NCBI RefSeq assembly: GCF_001425045.1 | Contig: NZ_LMDJ01000031.1 | Location: 341,231 to 405,230, forward strand | Direction of reading: 5' to 3' | Source of the DNA: Massilia sp. Root351 | GTDB taxonomy: Bacteria > Pseudomonadota > Gammaproteobacteria > Burkholderiales > Burkholderiaceae_D | DNA length: 64,000 nt | Shown: positions 39,123 to 47,383 of the stretch, one piece after another | Numbering within the stretch: position 1 is the stretch's first letter | How the letters are laid out: each line of letters opens with the position of its first letter | Notes under the pieces: model-generated | What the model saw: the letters and a program-made list of their open reading frames with translations, nothing else | Databases searched by the model: none | Told to the model about the DNA's origin: nothing | Position numbers and translations under genes: made by a program

Positions 39123-40829
39123 ATGAAGACGAAGTTTTTGCCCCGCCTGACCATCACCCTGTGCGCCGCCGCCGTTGCCGGCAGCGTACTGGCCCAGCAG
39201 CCGCGCAGCGGCGCCAACCTGAACGCGCCGGACGCACCCGGCCCGAACACCAAGGAGATCAAGCTGCTGCCCGGCGAACCGCCGCTGCCGGCGCCCGGCT
39301 CATGGGGCTACGATGAAAAGACCGGCAAGTTCAAGAGCCCGGACATGACGCCGGACGTATACGGCGCGCACCCGGTGGCGGGCAGCCTGAGCTACCTGGA
39401 CCAGAACCAGTACGCCAAGAACGTGAAGCTGGAAGGCTTCATTCCCGAGGTGGCGGGCGCCGGCCACAGCTGGCAGGCCACACTGGACTGGGAAGGCCGG
39501 CGCTATCTGTACGACTACGAGACCTGGATGTACAACCTGTTCGACATCACCGATCCGAAGAACGTAAAGGTGGTGCAGAAGAAGACCTTCAAGACCAAGG
39601 AAGGCGAGCACCAGTTCGGCCCCTTCAACGTGAAGTTCAACAAGAAACTGAACAAGATGATCGCGGTGCAGTGCTACGAGATTTCGCGCTACGGCCTGAT
39701 CTGGAACAAGTACACCAATCCCGAGCAGGTGGAGAACGCGCGCAAGAAACCGATGCTGCGCGGCTTCCGCATCTACGAGGTGACCAGCCCGCAGTGGACC
39801 GACTGGAAGCTGCTGTCCGAGACCGCGCTGGACGAAAGCCACTCGGCCAAGGATCCGGTGCAGGAAGGCTCCGGCTGCCAGGACGTGCCGGTGTATAACG
39901 GCGATCAATACCTGTTCGTGGCCGGCGCGCCGGACAACAGCTTCGCCAACACCGAGTACAAGACTTATCTGCACGCCGGTGCGCAGCTGGTGTACGACGT
40001 GTCCGACCCCGCCAAGCCGAAACGCCTGTCGATGTGGTGGGCGCCGGGTTCCCGCGTGGGCGAGGAAGAGGAATATAAGAAGAACCCGCGCGCCGGCAAC
40101 AAGACTTCGTGGATGGGCGCGCGCATGCCGCTGTTCATTCCCAAGCCGGTGGAGCAGGGCGGCAAGTACGGTTACGCGGCAATGGGCGGCTTCGGTTTCT
40201 ACGTGATCGATATTTCCGATCCGAAGAACATGAAGCAGGTGGCGCATATCGACATGCCGGTGAGCGTGACCGGCACCGAGGGCGACAACATCGACGTGAC
40301 CAAGGTGGAATCGACCGGCATGGTCTACTACAGCGGCTACCCGATGTCCGAGGACTGCTACGAGCCGCTGAAGGCGATCTACTCGATCGACGTGCGCGAC
40401 CCGCTGCGGCCGAAGATCGTCAACGTGCTGCCGACGCCGACTCCGCCGAAGGAGGCGCCGTTTACCGACTACTGCCAGCGGCGCGGCAGCTTCGGTCCGA
40501 AGCGCAGCGGCTACACGGCGATCCAGCCGGGCACGCCGAGCCCGCGCTACATGCCGTACTCGTACTACAACGCCGGCCTGCAGATCTTTGACGTGAAAGA
40601 CCCGCTGAAACCGGTCATTGCGGGCTACTTCGTGCCGAAGATGGTCGATGCCGGGAAGAAGACCACCGATGGCCAGACGCTCTCCATCCGCGCGCTGCCC
40701 AACCCGGTTCACAGCATCTTCGTAGAGTGGGACCGCAACCTGGTGTGGGTGTTCTCGAACCACGGCATTTACACGGTGTCCACCGAACTGCTGGGCAAGC
40801 CGGTATTCGGCATGCCGCCTAAGAAGTAG
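39123..40829 (+). CDS. secreted LVIVD-repeat (beta-propeller-like) protein
   Basis: 568 residues with a signal peptide (about 1-24, ending SVLA-Q). A Pro-rich stretch follows, then repeated motifs of the LVIVD type: NLFDITDPKNVKVV, LVYDVSDPAKPKRL, FYVIDISDPKNMKQV, YSIDVRDPLRPKIV, LQIFDVKDPLKPVI. This gives at least five blades. Four cysteines sit in the mature part near GSGCQDVP and SEDCYE, suggesting disulfides. Function unknown; position after the porin and within the pathway region suggests a periplasmic binding or uptake role. Confidence 0.85.
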   Translation: MKTKFLPRLTITLCAAAVAGSVLAQQPRSGANLNAPDAPGPNTKEIKLLPGEPPLPAPGSWGYDEKTGKFKSPDMTPDVYGAHPVAGSLSYLDQNQYAKNVKLEGFIPEVAGAGHSWQATLDWEGRRYLYDYETWMYNLFDITDPKNVKVVQKKTFKTKEGEHQFGPFNVKFNKKLNKMIAVQCYEISRYGLIWNKYTNPEQVENARKKPMLRGFRIYEVTSPQWTDWKLLSETALDESHSAKDPVQEGSGCQDVPVYNGDQYLFVAGAPDNSFANTEYKTYLHAGAQLVYDVSDPAKPKRLSMWWAPGSRVGEEEEYKKNPRAGNKTSWMGARMPLFIPKPVEQGGKYGYAAMGGFGFYVIDISDPKNMKQVAHIDMPVSVTGTEGDNIDVTKVESTGMVYYSGYPMSEDCYEPLKAIYSIDVRDPLRPKIVNVLPTPTPPKEAPFTDYCQRRGSFGPKRSGYTAIQPGTPSPRYMPYSYYNAGLQIFDVKDPLKPVIAGYFVPKMVDAGKKTTDGQTLSIRALPNPVHSIFVEWDRNLVWVFSNHGIYTVSTELLGKPVFGMPPKK

Positions 40830-40830
40830 T

Positions 40831-40842
40831 CCCCCCCCCCCC
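40831..40842. repeat. homopolymer of 12 cytosines
   Basis: An uninterrupted C12 tract directly after the LVIVD stop and abutting a strong hairpin. Such tracts slip during replication and sequencing, so the exact length may vary. Confidence 0.7.
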
Positions 40843-40885
40843 GCGCTGCCCCTGCCTCCGTTGCCGACAGCGGCAGGGGCAGCGC
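40843..40885. terminator. strong 14-bp hairpin after the LVIVD gene
   Basis: GCGCTGCCCCTGCC (40843-40856) and its exact complement (40872-40885) around a 15-base loop. The 3' side runs into TCAACTTTCCCC, only weakly U-rich. Probably terminates the kynureninase-porin-LVIVD transcript; it ends 20 bases before the chemoreceptor start. Confidence 0.6.
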
Positions 40886-40905
40886 TCAACTTTCCCCAAT
40901 TTCCC

Positions 40906-42735
40906 ATGTTCGCTACCCTGCGCGGCCGGCTGATCGGCCTGTGCGTGTCCATCGTCGTGCTGGCCATGCTGGCCGTGGTGGCCGCCAACTATTTCACCAC
41001 CCGCAGCCGCATGGCCGCGTCGCTGGACAATCAGATGCGCCAGCTGGCTGCAAGCCAGGCGGCCGGCATTGGCGAATGGGTCGGCTCGCGCCGCGCCATC
41101 GTGGCATCCCTGCGCGTCGCTGCCGCGAGCGCCGACCCCGTGCCGGTGCTGAAGGCCGCCGCGCTGGCCGGCGGCTTCGACAACGCTTACATAGGCTACG
41201 CGGACAAGCGCCTCGCCTCGTCGCGCGATGAAGCCGCGCCGCCCGGCTACGATCCCACCGCGCGGCCCTGGTACCAGCTGCCGGTGGCGGCGGGCGCGCC
41301 CATCGTCACCGCGCCCTACGTGGACGCGGGACGCGGCCAGCTGGTGGTCACTTTCGCCGAAGCGGCGCTGTTGCCTGGTGGCGGCGATGCGCGCGGCCAG
41401 GCCTTGCAAGCCGTGCTGGCGGCGGACGTGGCGCTCACCGCCGTGGTGCGCCAGGTGCGCGCGCTCCATCCCACACCCAACAGCTATGCCTTTCTGGCCG
41501 ACAGCGACGGCCGCCTGATCGCCCATCCGGACGCCAGCCTGGCCATGCGCCCGCTGGCGGCACTGGGCGCCGGCCTGGAACCCGGCTTGCCGGGGCGCGC
41601 CGGCGGCGTGTCCGCCCGCCTCGGCGGACGCGATACGCTGCTGCACGCCGCCGCCATTCCCGGTACCGGCTGGACCCTGGTGCTGGTGCTGGACCGCGCG
41701 GACGCTGCGCAGGATCTCGACGCGCTGCTGCGCAGCTCGGCCGCCGCCTCGCTGCTCGCTGCCGCCGCCGCGTCCATGCTGCTGCCGCTGCTCATCAGGC
41801 GCATGCTGCGCCGCCTGCAGCAAGTGCGCGATGCGCTGATCGGCATTGCTGACGGTGAAGGCGACGTGACGCGCCGCCTGGATGAAAGCGGCAGCGACGA
41901 GCTGGCGGCGATCGCGCGCGCCTTCAACCGTTTCGCCGGCAAGATCGGCAGCGTGCTGCTGCACATCCGCGCCGCCAGCGAGGAGGTGCGGCGGACCGCC
42001 GCCGAAATCGCCGGCGGCAACAACGACCTGTCCTCGCGCACCGAAGTGCAGGCGGCCTCGCTGCAGCAAACGGCCGGCGCCATGCAGACGCTGACCGGCG
42101 CGGTGCGGCAAAACACGGACAACGCGCGCCAGGCCGACCAGCTGGCGCGCCGCGCCTCCGAGGTGGCGGCGCGGGGCGGCGAGGCGGTAGCCCAGGTGGT
42201 CGATACCATGGGCTCGATCAACGAGTCCTCGCGCAGGATCGTGGACATCATCGCCGTCATCGACGGCATCGCCTTCCAGACCAACATCCTGGCGCTGAAC
42301 GCGGCCGTGGAAGCGGCGCGGGCCGGCGAGGACGGGCGCGGCTTCGCGGTGGTGGCGGCCGAAGTGCGCAATTTGGCCCAGCGTTCCGCAGCCGCCGCGC
42401 AGGAGATCAAGGCCCTGATCGGCGACTCGGTCGGCAAGGTCGGCAGCGGCGCCAGGCTGGTGGACCAGGCTGGCGCCACGATGCAGGACATCGTCGCCAG
42501 CATCCAGCGCGTGGCCGGCATCATGAGCGAAATTACGCAGGCCAGCCTGGAGCAGAGCACCGGCCTGGAGCAGATCCATGCCGCCATTGTGCTGATCGAT
42601 GGCCTGACGCAGCAGAACGTGGCGCTGGTGGAGGAAGCCGCCGCCGCCGCCGATGCGCTGAGTGAGCGCGCCCAGGGCCTGGCCCGCGCCGTCAGCGTGT
42701 TCAAGCTCGATGGCCAGCGCGCCACGCACGGTTGA
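40906..42735 (+). CDS. methyl-accepting chemotaxis protein with dCache-type sensor
   Basis: 609 residues starting at MFATLRGRLIG; a longer frame begins with TTG inside the terminator hairpin and is unlikely. TM1 lies at about 10-30. A periplasmic double-Cache sensor (about 40-275) has DPTARPWYQLP, the motif common in amino-acid-sensing Cache domains. Then come TM2, HAMP and the signalling hairpin GIAFQTNILALNAAVEAARAGEDG. It lacks the CheR-docking pentapeptide seen in the receptor at 13092 (ends QRATHG). Being next to the kynurenine pathway, it may sense a pathway substrate. Confidence 0.88.
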   Translation: MFATLRGRLIGLCVSIVVLAMLAVVAANYFTTRSRMAASLDNQMRQLAASQAAGIGEWVGSRRAIVASLRVAAASADPVPVLKAAALAGGFDNAYIGYADKRLASSRDEAAPPGYDPTARPWYQLPVAAGAPIVTAPYVDAGRGQLVVTFAEAALLPGGGDARGQALQAVLAADVALTAVVRQVRALHPTPNSYAFLADSDGRLIAHPDASLAMRPLAALGAGLEPGLPGRAGGVSARLGGRDTLLHAAAIPGTGWTLVLVLDRADAAQDLDALLRSSAAASLLAAAAASMLLPLLIRRMLRRLQQVRDALIGIADGEGDVTRRLDESGSDELAAIARAFNRFAGKIGSVLLHIRAASEEVRRTAAEIAGGNNDLSSRTEVQAASLQQTAGAMQTLTGAVRQNTDNARQADQLARRASEVAARGGEAVAQVVDTMGSINESSRRIVDIIAVIDGIAFQTNILALNAAVEAARAGEDGRGFAVVAAEVRNLAQRSAAAAQEIKALIGDSVGKVGSGARLVDQAGATMQDIVASIQRVAGIMSEITQASLEQSTGLEQIHAAIVLIDGLTQQNVALVEEAAAAADALSERAQGLARAVSVFKLDGQRATHG

Positions 42736-42772
42736 GCTGGCTGCCGGCGCTTGGCATGCCAGTTTGTGATTT

Positions 42773-42800
42773 AATTAATTTTATTTTAATAAAATTAATT
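42773..42800. promoter_or_regulatory. 13-bp AT-rich palindrome before a PEP-CTERM gene
   Basis: AATTAATTTTATT (42773-42785) and its exact complement (42788-42800) with a 2-base centre, 14 bases before the start codon. It overlaps GTGATTTAATT (42766-42776), an 11-mer repeated at 44317-44327 upstream of the next PEP-CTERM gene. Could be an operator, or an mRNA hairpin near the ribosome-binding site. Confidence 0.5.
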
Positions 42801-42814
42801 ATAAGGGTATTAAT

Positions 42815-44260
42815 ATGAAAGCGAAAAAGCTGGTCGGGTTGATGCTGATATTGGGCTTTTCCTGTTTGTCAGTAGTAAATGTTCATGCTGCTACGGCAAA
42901 ATCAGAATTAAACAAGTTCAAAATGGAGATCATCGATCTGAATTTGTCGGACGGCATCGTTCCTTCTATTACGTTCAGTCAAGCCCAAGGGAATGTCGCC
43001 CAGGCTGGCTATGCTGTGTCAGGCAGGGGAGCCGATGCGACGGAGTTCATCTCCGGATTCGGTTCCGTTGGACGGGAATATGGGGGCGGCAGCGTCAGCA
43101 GCATGGTATCGGCCGCCGGTCTGGCCACCCAGGCCTACGCGCCGGGCGCCGATTTATGGTTCCAGGCAAGCAGCAGCTGGCGTGGCGATTTCATACTGTC
43201 GCCGAACACCGCGGTCATTTTTACGGCGTGGGCAGAGGTAGGCTCGGCATTGGAGGGCGGCCATATTGCGCAAGGACAGGCCAGCATGGAGGGCCGGCTT
43301 ACCGGGGGACCAGGCTTCGGCGATCGGCTGTCGACCAGTTTTGCGCTGCCCAGCGATTACGCCGAAGGCGTTTTGTTCGGGGAGCTGCATAGTGGCGCCA
43401 GCGAGGCAGCGGGCTCGGTGTCCCTCTGGTCGGCAGCGTACGCGTCGGTCGAGGCCATGCCGCCGGTGCCCGAGCCTGGCACCGGCGCGATGCTGGCGGC
43501 AGGGCTGGCGCTTTTGGCTGCCGTAGCGCTGCGGCAGCGCCGCGCGAGGCGGGTGAGCGGGGCGGCGCTGCTGGCCACCATGACCTTGGTAGGCGGAAAC
43601 GCAACGGCGGCAGGAGGCGGGATGGTGGATTTGTCCGCATGGCGCTATGCGCTGATTGATCTGGCGCCACAGGATGGCATTTCACCCAGCATCGTGATTT
43701 CCGAACTGAGCAATGGTCTCAGTTATCGCAGCAACATCCTGTACCAATCCGGCTCCGAGCAGACGTGGGGCTCGCTGCCGTTGAGCTGGACGGGCCCGGG
43801 CGGCAGTGCCTCGGCGGTCAGTTCCGCCTCAGGCATGGCGCTGGCGGTGCACACGACAGGCCCGCGTGCCAGTGCAAGCGGGGAGCGCAACTATGAATTC
43901 AGTTTGTCGCCGAATACAGCGCTCCAGCTGTATCTGGACGGCCGCGCCAGCGCTGACTGGGACGACGCAACCACGGTGCAGGTCTCTGCCTCCATGCGGG
44001 CCCGGCTGGATTCCACGCATGCCGACGGGTTCACGGTCGATAGCATGACGCTGACCGTGCCTGGCAGCCGCGACTTTGTGTTGTTCGGCTCGCTCGCCTC
44101 GAAGGGCGAGCAGGCAAGCGGCATTATCTCGCTGGATGCATTGGCCTTCGCCTGGCCCACCCCTTTGCCGGCCGTGCCCGAGCCTGGAAGCTACGCGATG
44201 CTGCTGGCAGGGCTGGGCATAGTGGGGGCGAGCTGCCGGCGCAGGCGCTATCCTGGCTAG
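42815..44260 (+). CDS. double PEP-CTERM protein (two complete export/sorting units in one chain)
   Basis: 481 residues. Unit 1: signal peptide (to about residue 26), FKMEIIDLNLSDGIVPSI, FILSPNTAVIF, then PPVPEPGTGAMLAAGLALLAAV and a basic cluster near residues 220-248. Unit 2 continues in frame: a new hydrophobic signal-like segment (GAALLATMTLVGGNATA), YALIDLAPQDGISPSIV, FSLSPNTALQLY, and a final AVPEPGSYAMLLAGLGIVGAS plus RRRR. An internal PEP-CTERM is not expected, because it is normally the very C-terminus. The basic stretch followed by a second signal would place both domains outside and permit cleavage into two proteins. AAGGG precedes the ATG. Confidence 0.88.
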   Translation: MKAKKLVGLMLILGFSCLSVVNVHAATAKSELNKFKMEIIDLNLSDGIVPSITFSQAQGNVAQAGYAVSGRGADATEFISGFGSVGREYGGGSVSSMVSAAGLATQAYAPGADLWFQASSSWRGDFILSPNTAVIFTAWAEVGSALEGGHIAQGQASMEGRLTGGPGFGDRLSTSFALPSDYAEGVLFGELHSGASEAAGSVSLWSAAYASVEAMPPVPEPGTGAMLAAGLALLAAVALRQRRARRVSGAALLATMTLVGGNATAAGGGMVDLSAWRYALIDLAPQDGISPSIVISELSNGLSYRSNILYQSGSEQTWGSLPLSWTGPGGSASAVSSASGMALAVHTTGPRASASGERNYEFSLSPNTALQLYLDGRASADWDDATTVQVSASMRARLDSTHADGFTVDSMTLTVPGSRDFVLFGSLASKGEQASGIISLDALAFAWPTPLPAVPEPGSYAMLLAGLGIVGASCRRRRYPG

Positions 44261-44323
44261 CCGCCGCGTGAGCGAGGCGCTGTCCGAGCCAGCTGAGCGG
44301 TCCCCAATTTAAGATCGTGATTT

Positions 44324-44352
44324 AATTGACCTCCATGTTTTGCGGGTCAATT
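44324..44352. promoter_or_regulatory. dyad upstream of the second double PEP-CTERM gene
   Basis: AATTGACC (44324-44331) and GGTCAATT (44345-44352) are exact complements 13 bases apart, about 35 bases before the start codon. The left arm is part of ATTTAATTGAC (44320-44330), which also occurs at 6868-6878 upstream of PEP-CTERM paralog B. Confidence 0.5.
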
Positions 44353-44386
44353 TGTTGCGTTCATAAATGATTTATCAGGGGACATT

Positions 44387-45949
44387 ATGATTAATCTGAA
44401 ATGCACTAAGACGCTGGTGGTTGGCGCCTTACTGGCCGTTACCAGCCTTTCCATGACTCAAGCCAGGGCCGACCGCGCCAAGGCCGAGATCAGCGGTTTT
44501 ACGATACAGTTGATCGACGTGGACCTGGCCGACGGCGTTAGCCCGAGCTTTGCTTTCCTGTCGCAATCCCAGCACGCCTATTACAGCCTGGTGCGGGACG
44601 GCATAATCGACGCCGATGAGATATACGGCCATGGCAGCGTGGGTCGTAACGACGCCGGAGCAGTCCTTTCCAGTTCCGTCGGCGGCGACGCCCTGTCCAG
44701 CACGGTCGATGCCACCGTGGGCGGCACCTCGTTCCTTGCGAGCAGCGACTGGTCCGCCCGGTTTCACCTTTCGCCTGCCACCGCCGTCATCTTCCGCGCA
44801 TTGACGCGGGTCGATGCGGTGCTGGGGCTGGGGGGCGAGGCCTTGTCCCAGGCGGGCATGAGCGGCGATCTTGTAGACGTGGGCGTCCCCGGCAGCAGCG
44901 GCGGCTTCTATAGCTGGCTGGTGGGCAATGGCGCCGCGCCGCCGTCAGCCAGCGAGGGGCTGCTGTACGGCGAGCTGCGGTCCGGCAGCGGCAGCGCGGG
45001 GGCCGACGGCTATCTGTCGATGTACACCAGCGCCAGGGTTGTCACCTCGGCGGTCGCCTCGCCGGTGCCCGAGCCGGGCAGCGCCGCCATGCTGCTGGCC
45101 GGGCTGGCGGTAGTGGCAGGGCTGGCGCTGCGGCGCCGGCTGGACGGGCCACGGAAAGGGGGGCTGCGGCAACAGGGCAGGCGGGCCAAGCGCTTACGTC
45201 TGCAGGCTCCCGGGCTTGCGGCCGCACTGGCGCTGGCCGCCGGCGGTGCAGCGGCGCAAAGCAGCGCTTCCGTCAGCCTGACGCCCTGGCGCTACACGCT
45301 CACCGACCTGGCGCCGCTGGACGGCATCGCGCCCAGTATCACGCTGGCGCCGCCGGCCGGTTCGCCGGCATACCAGAGCATCGCGTGGCACGGCCGTCCG
45401 TTGGTGGAAGGCGCGGACTGGGAAGGCGAAACCGACGATACCGGCGCGCCCCTTTACTGGGAGCGCGGCGGCAATACGTCTGCCGCCTGGAGCCTGCCGG
45501 CTGGCATCGAAGCTGCCGTGTACAGCGAGGGAACGCCGGTGCTGGCGTACGGCAAGCGGGAGTTCTCATTCACCCTGTCGCCCTTTACGCAAGTGTCCTT
45601 CTTCCAGGACGGACACCAGGCCAGTTCCGGCCTGCTCGGCGCACCCGGAGCGCGCGCCCGCCTGGCCGTGACGCTGAACGGCTACCCGAGCGGCGCCGCC
45701 GGCTGGGACGAATCGGAGCTGGCCGGCGACCAAGGGGAAAGGGATTTCACGCTGTTCGCCGCAGCGGCATCGCAAGGCGCAAGCGTGACCGGCGCCGTGG
45801 TGGTCCAGGCCACCAGCTACGTGCTGGTGCCGATACCCGAGCCGGAGCAGTATGCGATGCTGCTGGCCGGACTGGCGCTGCTGTTCGGCGCCGGGCGGTA
45901 TGGCCGGCGCAACGCTACCGGTCCGGCACCTCTATCATCTCGCGCATGA
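44387..45949 (+). CDS. double PEP-CTERM protein (second copy)
   Basis: 520 residues with the same two-unit plan as its neighbour. Unit 1: signal peptide ending TQARA, FTIQLIDVDLADGVSPSF, FHLSPATAVIF, LLYGELRSG, PVPEPGSAAMLLAGLAVVAG, then a long basic linker (RRRLDGPRKGGLRQQGRRAKRLRL). Unit 2: signal-like GLAAALALAAGGAAA, YTLTDLAPLDGIAPSI, FSFTLSPFTQVSFF, FTLFAAAA and the final PIPEPEQYAMLLAGLALLFGAG with RRN. Start after CAGGGGA. The end overlaps the convergent LysR gene by 35 bases. Presence in two adjacent genes argues against a sequencing error or a single lost stop codon. Confidence 0.88.
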   Translation: MINLKCTKTLVVGALLAVTSLSMTQARADRAKAEISGFTIQLIDVDLADGVSPSFAFLSQSQHAYYSLVRDGIIDADEIYGHGSVGRNDAGAVLSSSVGGDALSSTVDATVGGTSFLASSDWSARFHLSPATAVIFRALTRVDAVLGLGGEALSQAGMSGDLVDVGVPGSSGGFYSWLVGNGAAPPSASEGLLYGELRSGSGSAGADGYLSMYTSARVVTSAVASPVPEPGSAAMLLAGLAVVAGLALRRRLDGPRKGGLRQQGRRAKRLRLQAPGLAAALALAAGGAAAQSSASVSLTPWRYTLTDLAPLDGIAPSITLAPPAGSPAYQSIAWHGRPLVEGADWEGETDDTGAPLYWERGGNTSAAWSLPAGIEAAVYSEGTPVLAYGKREFSFTLSPFTQVSFFQDGHQASSGLLGAPGARARLAVTLNGYPSGAAGWDESELAGDQGERDFTLFAAAASQGASVTGAVVVQATSYVLVPIPEPEQYAMLLAGLALLFGAGRYGRRNATGPAPLSSRA

Positions 45950-46805
45950 TGTTGAGGAAGACCTGCAGCACGGGCGAGGGATCGTCCTTGCGGTAGGTGG
46001 CATACAGCGTGGTGCCCGGCGCCGGCTGCGCCAGCGTGCGGTACACCACGCCCGCGTGCCCGAACTGCCCGGTCGAGGCGGGCAGCAGGCCGATGCCCAG
46101 GCCCGCGCGTACCAGGCTAAGCAGGGTCTGCACCTCCACCACCTGCTGGTATACGTGCGGCGTAAAGCCCGCTTCGATGCAGCTCTGGTACAGGTAGGCC
46201 GCAAAGCGCGACTGGTCCAGCTTGAATGAAATGAAGCGCTCCTCGGCCAGGTCCTTCAGCGCCACCCGGGTGCGCTTTGCCAGCCGGTGCTGCTGCGGCA
46301 GCACCACCGCGATTGCCTCGCTCGACAGCGGCTCGCTGGTCAGCTCCGGGTCGTTCGGCCCCATGCGGTAGAAGCACAGGTCCAGCCTGCGCTCCTTCAG
46401 CGCCGCCTGCTGCGCCGCCGGCTGCAGCTCGTGCAGCGTCCATTTCACGTCCGGGTAGCGGTCCTGGAAGATGCGCAGCGCCTGCGGCAGCAGGCCCACC
46501 ATCAATGAACTGATCATCCCGATTTCCAGCGTACCCCAGTGGCCGCGTCCCGCCTGCCGCGTCAGGTCCACCGCGCGCTCCATCTGCGCGAATACCAGCG
46601 CCGCCTGTCCCTTCAGCGCCACACCGGCCGCCGTCAGTTCCACCCGCCGCTGCGTGCGGGTAAACAGCGGCGTGCCCAGTTCCGTCTCGAGCAGCTTGAT
46701 TTGCTGGCTGAGCGGCGGCTGCGACATGTGCAGCCGGGTGGCGGCGCGGCCGAAGTGCAGTTCCTCGGCCAGGACGGTGAAGTAGCGGAGCAGGCGCAGA
46801 TCCAT
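45915..46805 (-). CDS. LysR-type transcriptional regulator
   Basis: 296 residues. MDLRLLRYFTVLAEELHFGRAATRLHMSQPPLSQQIKLLE is the winged helix of the CatR/BenM/CbbR-like group, followed by the effector domain (VGLLPQALRIFQDRYP). It is divergent from the molybdenum hydroxylase operon with a 95-base gap containing a dyad, the standard layout for a LysR activator and its target. So it probably controls cluster 3. Its last codons overlap the PEP-CTERM gene on the other strand. Confidence 0.92.
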   Translation of the reverse strand: MDLRLLRYFTVLAEELHFGRAATRLHMSQPPLSQQIKLLETELGTPLFTRTQRRVELTAAGVALKGQAALVFAQMERAVDLTRQAGRGHWGTLEIGMISSLMVGLLPQALRIFQDRYPDVKWTLHELQPAAQQAALKERRLDLCFYRMGPNDPELTSEPLSSEAIAVVLPQQHRLAKRTRVALKDLAEERFISFKLDQSRFAAYLYQSCIEAGFTPHVYQQVVEVQTLLSLVRAGLGIGLLPASTGQFGHAGVVYRTLAQPAPGTTLYATYRKDDPSPVLQVFLNIMREMIEVPDR

Positions 46806-46832
46806 ATTCCCTCGATATCAATCGGTACTCAA

Positions 46833-46869
46833 GAATATATTGTACAAATAATTCGGCGCTCACCATACT
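46833..46869 (+). promoter_or_regulatory. dyad operator and promoter of the Mo-hydroxylase operon
   Basis: GAAT-N3-TTGTACAA-N3-ATTC (46833-46854) is symmetric about its centre. TTGTAC (46840-46845) could serve as -35 with CATACT (46864-46869) as -10, 18 bases apart. The site lies in the LysR/iorA divergent region. Confidence 0.5.
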
Positions 46870-46900
46870 CATTTCAACAACAAGACTTTGGGAGACGGAG

Positions 46901-47383
46901 ATGCAACTGGATGTCAACGATGAAGTGCGCAACGTGAAGGTGTCGGGAGACACGCCCCTGTTGTGGGTGCTGCGCGACCAGCTGGACCTGACCGGCACCA
47001 AGTTCGGCTGCGGCGCGGCGCTGTGCGGCGCCTGCACCGTGCACCTGGACGGCGAACCGGTGCGCTCGTGCAGCACGCCGGTGTCGGCCGCCGTGGGCCG
47101 CAAGGTCACCACCATAGAAGGTCTGTCGGAGAAAGGCGACCACCCGCTGCAGCAAGCCTGGCTGCAGGAAGACGTGCCCCAGTGCGGCTATTGCCAGTCC
47201 GGCCAGCTGATGTCTGCCGCCGCGCTGCTCAGGCGCAGCCCGAAGCCGAGCGACGACGAAATCACCAATGCCATGTCCGGCAACATCTGCCGCTGCGGCA
47301 CCTACGAGCGCATCCGCCGCGCCATCCACGTTGCGTCCGCCATGCCGGTCGCCGCCGCGCCAGCCGCGCAGGAGAAGCCATGA
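46901..47383 (+). CDS. iorA: 2Fe-2S subunit of a xanthine-dehydrogenase-family oxidoreductase
   Basis: 160 residues. The N-terminal plant-ferredoxin-type cluster is CGCGAALCGACTVHLDG with a later Cys (RSCSTP). The C-terminal helical [2Fe-2S] domain has CGYCQSGQLMSAAALL and GNICRCGTYERI. All eight cysteines are present. This is the IorA/small-subunit form of molybdenum hydroxylases that hydroxylate N-heterocycles or oxidise aldehydes. GGAGACGG precedes the ATG; ATGA overlap with the large subunit gene. Confidence 0.92.
   Translation: MQLDVNDEVRNVKVSGDTPLLWVLRDQLDLTGTKFGCGAALCGACTVHLDGEPVRSCSTPVSAAVGRKVTTIEGLSEKGDHPLQQAWLQEDVPQCGYCQSGQLMSAAALLRRSPKPSDDEITNAMSGNICRCGTYERIRRAIHVASAMPVAAAPAAQEKP

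Noticed and set aside
42750..42770. TGGCATG-N4-TTTG as an RpoN promoter before the first double PEP-CTERM gene
   Set aside because: The -12 element lacks the invariant GC at the right position.
46150..46155. Extra GTATAC site
   Set aside because: Lies inside the LysR coding sequence, not in a promoter; another at about 39356 is also within a gene.
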